Shown piece by piece: positions 1 to 6,529 of a DNA stretch of 7,652 bases; within the stretch, counting starts at the first letter, position 1, and every line of letters begins with the position of its first letter. The stretch is taken from positions 1-7,652 of the forward strand of contig CAKTGW010000044.1 in assembly GCA_934561725.1 (NCBI GenBank). Direction: 5' to 3'. The position numbers were made by a program, and so were the translations under genes. The DNA is from an uncultured Oscillospiraceae bacterium (GTDB lineage Bacteria; Bacillota; Clostridia; Oscillospirales; Oscillospiraceae). Under the pieces are notes generated by a model. It was not told the DNA's origin. It did no database searches and saw only the letters and a program-made list of their open reading frames with translations.

Positions 1-1
1 G

Positions 2-829
2 GACAATGCCGATACGATCAAGATGCTGAAAAATACGGAAAATCAGGTCCTGATGGCCGGTGAGAGCCTGTATGTGGCGCTTCAGGACATGACGCGCAGC
101 GAAGAGCAGCTTCAGCGTCAGCTGAAAAGTATGGATCGCACGGTGCAGGAAATGGAGCTACGCTACAGTCTGGGACAGATCTCTGCGCTTCAGCTGGAGC
201 AGGTCAAATCGGGACGCACCAGTCTGGTCAGCGGAATAAACACTTTGCAGATGAATATCAAGACCTGCAACATGCAGATGCAGATGATGCTTGGTCTGCC
301 CCTTTCCGATAATCTGGCGTTGGGGGCTCTGCCGCAGGTAACGGCAGAGCAGCTGAACGCTATGGAGCTGGATAAGGATCTGGCCAGTGCCAAAGCGGCC
401 AGCTATCAGCTGCTGGATGCACAGAATACGCTGGATGACGCCAAGGAAAGCTTTGATGACGCCGGAGACGAGTATCATCATAATCCCAGTAAATATCAGT
501 ATGTGGCGGCGCAGCATGTCTGGCAGGCCGCGCAGTATCAGTATACGGCAACGGTGGAGACCTACGAGGCCAACTTTCGCAGTCTGTACCTTCAGGTAAA
601 GGACTATAAGCAGGTACTGGATGCAGCTCAGGTGGCGCTCCAGCTGGAAAAAAGCAACTTCAACTCCGTGCAGACCAAATATAATCAGGGCAGCATTTCC
701 TATAATGAGCTTCTGAATGCGCAGGACGATGTTGCAGCGGCTGAGGACAAGGTCGCATCGGCCCAGGTGAATCTCTTCTCAGCGTACGATAACTATCGCT
801 GGGCTGTTCAGTATGGTATTCTAAACTGA
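2..829 (+). CDS. TolC-family efflux outer component, 5'-truncated by window edge
   Basis: This is the C-terminal 275 residues of a TolC/OEP-family protein, the duct of a tripartite efflux pump. The frame is open from base 2; the ATG at 23 is internal, so the true start lies outside the window. The protein is almost wholly amphipathic helix rich in Gln, Ala and Ser. It shows the two-fold repeat of the family: the turn RYSLGQISALQLEQ (about nt 161-202) recurs as KYNQGSISYNELLNAQ (about nt 677-724), both matching the family pattern [RK]Y-x-x-G-x-[IS]-S-x-x-[DE]-L. In E. coli TolC the second repeat holds a long beta-hairpin that enters the outer membrane. Here its place is taken only by a short polar linker around YHHNPSK (nt 473-493). 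The gene leads directly into the adaptor and RND pump genes, which supports the assignment. Family membership is fairly sure; lack of the beta-barrel is inference and the first repeat is only partly visible. Confidence 0.85.
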   Translation, partial: DNADTIKMLKNTENQVLMAGESLYVALQDMTRSEEQLQRQLKSMDRTVQEMELRYSLGQISALQLEQVKSGRTSLVSGINTLQMNIKTCNMQMQMMLGLPLSDNLALGALPQVTAEQLNAMELDKDLASAKAASYQLLDAQNTLDDAKESFDDAGDEYHHNPSKYQYVAAQHVWQAAQYQYTATVETYEANFRSLYLQVKDYKQVLDAAQVALQLEKSNFNSVQTKYNQGSISYNELLNAQDDVAAAEDKVASAQVNLFSAYDNYRWAVQYGILN

Positions 830-832
830 TTT

Positions 833-837
833 GGAGG
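833..837 (+). promoter_or_regulatory. Ribosome binding site deciding the adaptor start
   Basis: GGAGG lies 11 bases before the ATG at 849. An in-frame TTG at 831 lies before this Shine-Dalgarno and would add six residues (MEANLC) ahead of the lysine-rich signal peptide. The ATG at 849 gives a normal MKKK lipoprotein signal and is preferred. Confidence 0.75.
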
Positions 838-848
838 CAAATCTCTGT

Positions 849-2012
849 ATGAAAAAGAAACTACTTACTTTTATGTTGGCTGCGGCGATGCTGCTGACGA
901 TTTCCGGCTGCGGCGCCTCTGATGAGGAACCGGAGAACAGCACGGCCAGCGGTGTTGCCGTGCAGACAGAGGCGGCAGTGACCAAGGATATCTCCAGCGA
1001 GAACAAGGTATCCGGCAAGGTGGCCGCGGGCGATGAGCGCAGTATTTATATTGCGGCCAGTGCCAAATGCACGGCGGTGTATGTTGAAGCCGGAGACATG
1101 GTGAATGAAGGCGACCGGATCTGTACATTGGATCTGGGCAGCACGCTGGCGTCCTATAGTGCAGCCAGCACCAGCTATAATTCCTCTGCACAGAGCTATG
1201 CAGACCAGTCTGCGGTGTTTGAAAGTCAGATCTCGCTGCTGGAGAAGAATGTAAATGATCTTAAAGCACTTTTTGCTATCGGTGCAGCCTCTCAGGCAGA
1301 GATCGATGCAGCCGAGCTGAATCTGCAAAGCGCCATTGCACAGCGCAATGCAACGCTCTCTCAGCTTCAGGCGGCAATGGAGAACACCCAGTCCAGCCTG
1401 GAGCAGCTGAGCAATCTGCTGGAGAATGTGGATGGACAGGGAAATGTGATCGCCCCCATTACCGGTACGGTAGCCTCTCTGTCCGCAGTAGAGAACAGCT
1501 TCATCTCCACATCTATGCCGGTGGCAGTGATCACCGGGTCAAAGGATATGAAGGTTTCTGTATCGGTATCAGAAACTCTGGTACCCAAGCTGAACATCGG
1601 TGATGAGGTGAGCGTGTCCGTGACCTCTATCGGTCAGGAATTTACCGGCAGTATCCGCTCTGTGGAGCAGGCGGCCAATATGCAGACAAAGCTGTATACG
1701 GTCACAGTCAGCGTGCCGGACGGCATTGCCGGTCTGCTTTCCGGTATGTTTGCCGAGGTCACCTTCCATACGGATACGGCTTCCAATGCAGTGGTCGTTC
1801 CTACGCAGGCGATTCTGACCAAGGGCAGCGAACAGGGCGTGTTCATCATTGAAAACGATACCGCGCGCTATGCCGTGGTCGAGACCGGGTTGACCGGCGA
1901 CGGGATCACAGAGATCAAAAGCGGCGTAAAGGCCGGTGACCAGATCGTTACGGTAGGCCAGTCTTATCTGAACGATGGAGACGCAGTGCGCGTAGTCTCC
2001 TCGGAGGGATGA
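849..2012 (+). CDS. RND efflux membrane-fusion adaptor lipoprotein (HlyD/AcrA type)
   Basis: This 387-residue periplasmic-adaptor-type protein links an RND pump to its outer duct. Residues 1-21 form a lipoprotein signal: MKKK, a hydrophobic stretch, then lipobox I-S-G-C with Cys21 as the lipidation site, so it is anchored to the outer face of the cytoplasmic membrane. After a Ser/Glu-rich linker comes half of a lipoyl-like domain (AVYVEAGDMVNEGD), then a helical hairpin at about residues 93-195. The second lipoyl half follows (NVIAPITGTVASL), then beta-barrel and membrane-proximal domains ending in GDAVRVV. The hairpin-tip motif of TolC-docking adaptors, R-x3-L-x6-S, appears as D137-L141-S148: Leu and Ser are kept and Arg is replaced by Asp. 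The length is normal for the family. It sits 19 bases after the TolC-like gene and 6 bases before the pump gene, so all three are co-transcribed. The substrate cannot be told from the adaptor. Confidence 0.92.
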   Translation: MKKKLLTFMLAAAMLLTISGCGASDEEPENSTASGVAVQTEAAVTKDISSENKVSGKVAAGDERSIYIAASAKCTAVYVEAGDMVNEGDRICTLDLGSTLASYSAASTSYNSSAQSYADQSAVFESQISLLEKNVNDLKALFAIGAASQAEIDAAELNLQSAIAQRNATLSQLQAAMENTQSSLEQLSNLLENVDGQGNVIAPITGTVASLSAVENSFISTSMPVAVITGSKDMKVSVSVSETLVPKLNIGDEVSVSVTSIGQEFTGSIRSVEQAANMQTKLYTVTVSVPDGIAGLLSGMFAEVTFHTDTASNAVVVPTQAILTKGSEQGVFIIENDTARYAVVETGLTGDGITEIKSGVKAGDQIVTVGQSYLNDGDAVRVVSSEG

Positions 2013-2018
2013 TCGGGC

Positions 2019-5000
2019 ATGAGTATTGCAAAGTTCTGCATTAAGCACCGGGTCGCCACGATCCTTGCCGTGATCATGATCCTGGTCTTTGGCGTGGTGT
2101 TCACTTCACAGATCCAGATGGCACTGATGCCGAATATGGAGGCGCCCATGGCTGTGGTCGTCTGCTATTATAACGGTGCCAGTCCCAGTGATATGGAGGA
2201 ATTGATCACCCGGCCCCTGGAGACGGCCATTATGTCTGTTTCGGGTGTTGAGGGCGTACAGTCTACATCTGCGGACAGCATGAGCCAGCTGATCGTTACA
2301 TACAGCGATGGCACAGATCTGGATATTGCGGCCACAAAGCTCAGAGAAAAGTTTGACCAGCTGTCTCTGCCCGATGGTGCGATCGATCCGGTCATTATGA
2401 ATATGAACATCAGCGAGCTGATGCCCACTGCTATGATCGCTCTGGCAGGCGATGATCTGGCGGAGCTTCAAAGTCTGGCTGATGATGTTGTAGCTCCGGC
2501 GCTGGAGCGTATTGACGGTGTCGCCTCTGTGACAAGCTACGGCGGCGTTACCCAGGAGATCACAGTAGAAGTCGATCCGACCCGGGCGGCCGGATTCGGT
2601 ATTTCCAATTCCTATATCAGCCAGTTCCTTGCGGCAGAAAACCTGCTGTATCCCGGCGGTGACATGGAAAACGGCACAAAAACACTTACGGTGAGTACGG
2701 ATGCCAAATTCCAGTCTGTGGATGATGTGGCCAACATGCTGCTGATGCTGCCTGCGGGCGGGACGATTCGCCTGAGCGAAGTGGCTGATGTGCAGATGCA
2801 TGTGCCCGACCCGGACACTATCGCAAAGCTGGGCCGTACCTCCTGTGTGCTGCTGCAGGTCTCCAAACAGTCCGGCGCCAACGAGGTGGGTACGGCCAAC
2901 GCCGTATCTGACCGGATGGCGGAGCTGAGTGCCGAAAATCCTGCGATCCACTATACCTTGCCCTACCTGGCTACAGATTACATCATGCAGGCTGTTACGT
3001 CGGCGCTCCAGAACATTGTAATGGGCGTTATACTGGCAGCAATCGTGGTGTTCCTTTTCCTGTGCCGCTTCGGTGCGACCATGTCCATTGCCATTTCCAT
3101 GCCTGTATGTATTTTCAGCGTATTTGTTCTGATGTATGCCTGCGGCCTGACCATGAATATGATGAGCTTGGGCGGTATTGCCATGGGCGTCGGTATGATC
3201 GTGGATAACTCCATCGTTGTCCTTGAAAATATTTATCGTTATGCCGGCGACGGATACAACCGTATGGATTCCTGCATTGAGGGAACCAAGGAGGTCACGG
3301 CCTCGGTTACGGCGTCTACGCTTACAACAGCTGCCGTATTTCTTCCCCTGGGTCTGAGCAGCGGCATGGCCGGTATGATCTTTAAGGACTTCTGCCTTAC
3401 GATCGCATTCCTGATCCTTGCATCCATGGTCATTGCACTGACATTGGTGCCGCTGCTGTGCTATTTCCTGCTGGACGAGGAACGGGTTCGCCGGGATAAG
3501 CTGCGCGAAGCATCCCGCGAGAAAAAGGAAAAGCTTTCTGACAGGCTGATGGCCTGGTATCAGCGGACGCTGGCATTCTTCGTCCGCCACTTGGGCTGGG
3601 GCATGCTTATTTCCCTGGGACTGATCGTTGTTTTCACTGTATCCTGCCTGTCTACCAATATGGTGCTGATGCCGGATATGGATCAGGGCCGGGTGTCCAT
3701 CAGCGTGAGTATGCCTATCGGCTCTGATGTAGATGAGACGGCAGAAATTTCTGATCGGATCGCAGATATCGTGCAGGAGAATATCCCTGAATTGCAGGAT
3801 ATGTATTATATGGCACAGGGAGAGTCCACAACGATGAATCTGAATCTTGTGGACAAGAGCGAGCGCAGCCGCAGCAGTAAGGAAGTGGCCGAAGCTCTGC
3901 GTCCGCTGCTTCAGAATATTGCCGGCTGCGAGATCACAGTGGATTCTTCCAGCATGTCAGCCATGACCGGCAGCGACAGCAGTGATATCAGCGTGGATAT
4001 TGCCGGTGATGACTATGATACCCTGTCTATGATCGCAAATGATCTGATCCGTGAGATTTCTGCCCTGCCCGACGCTGTGAATGTGGAGAGCTCCATGGCA
4101 GAGCAGGTACCGCAGGTCAAAGTGACCATAAACCGTGAGGCCGCTTCGCAGTATGGTCTGACTGCGGCGACGATCGGTGCGGCTGTGCGCTCTGAGCTGA
4201 CAGGTGCAACGGCTACTACGGTTACTATTAATAATAAAGAATATGATGTGATCGTCAAAGGTAACGGAAGTGCGGCTACAAGTCTGGATGCGCTGCGCTC
4301 CATGCCCATAGCCTCGTCCTTTGGCGGATATGTCCCCCTGTCCTCTGTGGCACAGGTGAACATTGAGCAGGCGCCGCAGTCGATCACCCGTGTGGATCAG
4401 TCGCGTCAGATCTCTGTTACCGGCGATACCATCAGCGGCAATTCCACGGCAATTACCCAGCAGATCAAAAAAATACTGGATGGCTATACTCTGCCGGAGG
4501 GCTATACAGCGGAGATCAGCGGAAGCTATCAGGATATGATGGAGAACTTCGGCAACTTGGCTCTGGCTCTTCTGGTCGCTCTGGGGCTGGTGTATTTCGT
4601 TCTGGCAGCTCAGTTCGAGTCCTTCATCATGCCGGTCATCATCATGATGATCCTGCCTGTAGCCTTTACCGGTGCGCTGTTTGCCCTGCCGCTTACAGGA
4701 CGGGATATTTCCATGATCTCCTTTGTGGCGCTGATCATGCTGGCCGGTACAGTGGTCAACGCGTCGATCATTCTGGTGGATTATATCAAGATCCGCCGCG
4801 AACGGGGAGAGAGCCGCGAGGAGGCTATTCTGCATGCCTGCCCGCTGCGTGTACGGCCTGTACTGATGACTACCTTGACGACGATTCTGGCACTCATCCC
4901 TATGGCTCTGGGCATCGGAGATTCCAACGAGATGATGAGCGATATGGGTGTGACCATGATCAGCGGTATGTTGATCTCTACGATCATTACTTTGATTTTC

Positions 5001-5099
5001 ACGCCGGTGTATTACTCGGTGATCGATAATTTGAGTCATATTTTCCGCAGAAAGAAAAAGAATACATCCGGGCTGGAGACAGTGACAGCAGCGGAATAA
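2019..5099 (+). CDS. RND-family multidrug/hydrophobe efflux pump (AcrB/SwrC-like, HAE1)
   Basis: This 1026-residue inner-membrane proton-driven exporter is close to AcrB in length (about 1050). It has the standard RND plan: TM1 at about 12-31, a large extracytoplasmic loop at about 32-334, TM2-TM6 at about 335-485, TM7 at about 527-546, a second large loop at about 547-846, TM8-TM12 at about 847-1005, and a basic tail (RRKKK). TM4 carries GMIVDNSIVVLENIY. D396 matches AcrB Asp407, but the next residue, Asp408 in AcrB, is Asn397. In TM10 the AcrB Lys940 position is Asn914 (GTVVNASIILVDY). The Arg of the TM11 region is kept (PLRVRPVLMTT). The start is ATG 2019 with GGAGGG at 2003-2008. It is the last gene of the efflux operon, with two hairpins after the stop codon. 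SwrC (surfactin export) in Bacillus subtilis is a known Gram-positive relative in function; the substrate here is unknown. It is clearly not a heavy-metal CzcA type by TM4 motif, though that is a judgement by eye. Confidence 0.95.
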   Translation: MSIAKFCIKHRVATILAVIMILVFGVVFTSQIQMALMPNMEAPMAVVVCYYNGASPSDMEELITRPLETAIMSVSGVEGVQSTSADSMSQLIVTYSDGTDLDIAATKLREKFDQLSLPDGAIDPVIMNMNISELMPTAMIALAGDDLAELQSLADDVVAPALERIDGVASVTSYGGVTQEITVEVDPTRAAGFGISNSYISQFLAAENLLYPGGDMENGTKTLTVSTDAKFQSVDDVANMLLMLPAGGTIRLSEVADVQMHVPDPDTIAKLGRTSCVLLQVSKQSGANEVGTANAVSDRMAELSAENPAIHYTLPYLATDYIMQAVTSALQNIVMGVILAAIVVFLFLCRFGATMSIAISMPVCIFSVFVLMYACGLTMNMMSLGGIAMGVGMIVDNSIVVLENIYRYAGDGYNRMDSCIEGTKEVTASVTASTLTTAAVFLPLGLSSGMAGMIFKDFCLTIAFLILASMVIALTLVPLLCYFLLDEERVRRDKLREASREKKEKLSDRLMAWYQRTLAFFVRHLGWGMLISLGLIVVFTVSCLSTNMVLMPDMDQGRVSISVSMPIGSDVDETAEISDRIADIVQENIPELQDMYYMAQGESTTMNLNLVDKSERSRSSKEVAEALRPLLQNIAGCEITVDSSSMSAMTGSDSSDISVDIAGDDYDTLSMIANDLIREISALPDAVNVESSMAEQVPQVKVTINREAASQYGLTAATIGAAVRSELTGATATTVTINNKEYDVIVKGNGSAATSLDALRSMPIASSFGGYVPLSSVAQVNIEQAPQSITRVDQSRQISVTGDTISGNSTAITQQIKKILDGYTLPEGYTAEISGSYQDMMENFGNLALALLVALGLVYFVLAAQFESFIMPVIIMMILPVAFTGALFALPLTGRDISMISFVALIMLAGTVVNASIILVDYIKIRRERGESREEAILHACPLRVRPVLMTTLTTILALIPMALGIGDSNEMMSDMGVTMISGMLISTIITLIFTPVYYSVIDNLSHIFRRKKKNTSGLETVTAAE

Positions 5100-5107
5100 A
5101 ACAAAAT

Positions 5108-5131
5108 ACCGCCGCCCGAGAGGGCGGCGGT
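5108..5131 (-). terminator. Rho-independent terminator, mainly for the trxA side
   Basis: A perfect 10-bp stem (ACCGCCGCCC / GGGCGGCGGT) closes on a GAGA tetraloop in the + sense. On the - strand the hairpin is followed by ATTTTGTTTTATT, a good U-rich tail, so it should end leftward transcription from trxA and the GTPases. On the + strand the tail is only TCTATTTGC, so it may help end the efflux operon but less well. Confidence 0.8.
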
Positions 5132-5138
5132 TCTATTT

Positions 5139-5171
5139 GCATCGTATGGTAAGAACCATGCGGTGCTTTTT
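5139..5171 (+). terminator. Rho-independent terminator for the efflux operon
   Basis: In + strand RNA a 12-bp stem forms between 5139-5150 (GCATCGTATGGT) and 5155-5166 (ACCATGCGGTGC) with loop AAGA, followed by TTTTTATTT. Two of the pairs are U-G wobbles (5145-5160 and 5142-5163). In - strand RNA these become A-C mismatches, so the stem is designed for rightward transcripts. It overlaps the trxA stop codon at 5170-5172. Confidence 0.75.
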
Positions 5172-5481
5172 ATTTACCAAGCAGAGAAAGAATATCCTCC
5201 TTGGGACGGGCGCCAACAGCGGCGTTGACGAGCTGTCCGTTCTCCATAACGGCCAGCAGGGGAATGCTCTCTACGTGGAAGGCGGCAGCCAACTCAGGCT
5301 GCTCATCCACGTTGATCTTACCAACGAAAAGATCGTCATTTTCTTCTGCAATTTCATCGACCAAAGGGGAGACCATGCGGCAGGGGCCGCACCATGTGGC
5401 CCAGAAATCCAGAAGGACTTTTTTATCGGAGTGCAGGACTTCCTGCTCAAAGTTTTCTTTTGTGATCGTGTGTACAGACAT
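5170..5481 (-). CDS. trxA: Thioredoxin
   Basis: This 103-residue cytoplasmic thioredoxin reduces protein disulfides and is recycled by thioredoxin reductase, which is not in the window. It covers one complete Trx fold with the active site W30-C31-G32-P33-C34 preceded by DFWAT. Asp25 is the buried acid matching Asp26 of the E. coli protein. The cis-proline is Pro74 in ESIPLL; the usual residue after it is Thr (IPTL), here Leu. The length is typical (105-110). The start is firm: AAAGGAGAA ends 7-8 bases before the ATG at 5481. It lies 106 bases downstream of the GTPase-YcgQ gene on the same strand, with a terminator right after its stop. Co-transcription with the GTPases is possible, and thiol control of their many cysteines would make sense, but housekeeping thioredoxin is the simpler reading. 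Confidence 0.95.
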   Translation of the reverse strand: MSVHTITKENFEQEVLHSDKKVLLDFWATWCGPCRMVSPLVDEIAEENDDLFVGKINVDEQPELAAAFHVESIPLLAVMENGQLVNAAVGARPKEDILSLLGK

Positions 5482-5587
5482 AATGTGTTCTCCTTTAGAA
5501 ACAAACGGTTGACTAAAGACAGCTTATGCATTTTCGGGAAAGATATCCGAAGCCGGTACAAGCTGCTGCACCGGAGCGGGCAGACAA
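5482..5587 (-). other. Intergenic gap before trxA with two small inverted repeats
   Basis: The 106-base gap holds the trxA ribosome site (5490-5496) and two short inverted repeats: TTCGG-N9-CCGAA (5533-5551) and CCGGT-N12-ACCGG (5553-5574). Neither is followed by a T-run on the - strand, so neither is a clear terminator. No good -35/-10 pair is visible; the best, TTCGGA with CATAAG at 17-base spacing, is weak. The gap might carry a trxA promoter with an operator, or be read through from the GTPase genes. Confidence 0.25.
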
Positions 5588-6517
5588 CTAAAAGCTGACA
5601 ACGTCATTGGAAGGCGGTGTGCAGCGCGCAATAGAGGTAATGTTCAGGACCGGTCCCTTTCCCTGATAGGCGGGATGCTCCTCAACGCTCACCGCGGCGG
5701 TGACCTCCACCCATTCACGGTTTTTGTAACGCTCCAGATTTTTTCCCTTAGCCAGAAGTCCGAGAAATTGTACATCATTTTCGCAGCAGACCATGGCAAA
5801 ACGGCCGGGGCAATGTGCACCGGGATAACGGGAGGAATGTGCCATGACCAGCTTCATGTGTACAGTCTTTCCGTCATAACGCTCGGGATGATCCATAACG
5901 TCAACATACCACAGGCCGTAATCGTCATCCGGGATGTCAATAATGGGCTTATCCAGATCAAAGGGACATTCGTCGCCGGTGGCGTAGGGCTCACTGCTGC
6001 CATCCGGATATTCCAGAAAGATCTCTCCCTGCCGGTTCACCATGCGCAGATTACGGGCGCGCAGAGAGTCGCGCAGCTCGTCGGTGCAGCGGTTGAATAC
6101 GAGCATATCTGCGTTCATTACCTTTTCCATCATGAGCTGTCCCATGTTTTTCACATACAGCTCAAAGCTGGGGGCGTCAACAAAGGTAAGGATCTGATAG
6201 AGTACCCAATTTTTAGGGAGTATTTTTGTGCAGATACGCTCGAGCGACCACATGCCGTTGTACTCGATCAGAATCTGTGCGGGGTGATACTTGCGCTCAC
6301 ATTCCTTCAGAAAGCTCTCGGTCAGTTCCTCTTCCTCGTCCACGGAGACTACGGATACATTACTCAGAGCGGCAGATCCATATTCGATCTCACCCTCCTC
6401 ACAGCACAGCAGGAGCGTGGAGTCGTTCCGGGCAAAGCCGTCTTCCAGAATACCATTAATAAAGGTAGTCTTTCCGGAATCCAGAAAACCTGTGACCAGA
6501 TATACGGGGATTTCCAT
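5588..6517 (-). CDS. Diverged COG0523-type GTPase fused to a YcgQ-like (TIGR03943/DUF1980) domain
   Basis: This 309-residue cytoplasmic protein has two parts. Residues 1 to about 190 are a G3E/COG0523-like P-loop GTPase. Walker A is G10-F-L-D-S-G-K-T17; switch I is CCEEGEIEYG (38-47), where the usual family form is ENEFGEIxID; the switch II region is ILIEYNGM (82-89), matching IEPSG; VDAPSF (113-118) matches the family's VDA. The CxCC metal motif is absent and an acidic run (DEEEE, 60-64) lies near its place, while Cys38-Cys39 sit in switch I. The NKxD motif is N142-R-C-T145. Residues from about 191 to 309 resemble the C-terminal domain of YcgQ-type proteins: DHPERYDGKTV, then GRFAMVCCENDVQFLG with Cys244-Cys245, then EWVEVTAAV. 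His227, His235 and Cys236 are nearby. This replaces the CobW_C domain. The start ATG at 6517 follows AAAGGGGG by six bases; the gene is 12 bases after the His-rich GTPase. A role in metal delivery is inferred. The YcgQ assignment is by pattern only. Confidence 0.82.
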   Translation of the reverse strand: MEIPVYLVTGFLDSGKTTFINGILEDGFARNDSTLLLCCEEGEIEYGSAALSNVSVVSVDEEEELTESFLKECERKYHPAQILIEYNGMWSLERICTKILPKNWVLYQILTFVDAPSFELYVKNMGQLMMEKVMNADMLVFNRCTDELRDSLRARNLRMVNRQGEIFLEYPDGSSEPYATGDECPFDLDKPIIDIPDDDYGLWYVDVMDHPERYDGKTVHMKLVMAHSSRYPGAHCPGRFAMVCCENDVQFLGLLAKGKNLERYKNREWVEVTAAVSVEEHPAYQGKGPVLNITSIARCTPPSNDVVSF

Positions 6518-6529
6518 ATATAGCCCCCT

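Noticed and set aside
831..848. TTG start giving a 393-residue adaptor
   Set aside because: It lies upstream of the Shine-Dalgarno GGAGG at 833-837 and would put MEANLC before a normal MKKK lipoprotein signal; ATG 849 fits better.
2106..3590. Long open frame of 494 codons on the - strand inside the pump gene
   Set aside because: It is the antisense shadow of the RND gene, rich in His, Gln and Arg with no recognisable domain; the + strand protein is unmistakable.
3957..5039. Open frame of 360 codons on the - strand inside the pump gene
   Set aside because: Antisense shadow with His/Gln/Arg-rich, domain-less translation.
5553..5574. CCGGT-N12-ACCGG hairpin as a terminator of the GTPase genes
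   Set aside because: The stem is only five pairs before a mismatch and no T-run follows on the - strand.
5675..6523. Open frame of 282 codons on the + strand opposite the fused GTPase
   Set aside because: Shadow of the GTPase gene, which has Walker A, switch motifs and a good ribosome site.
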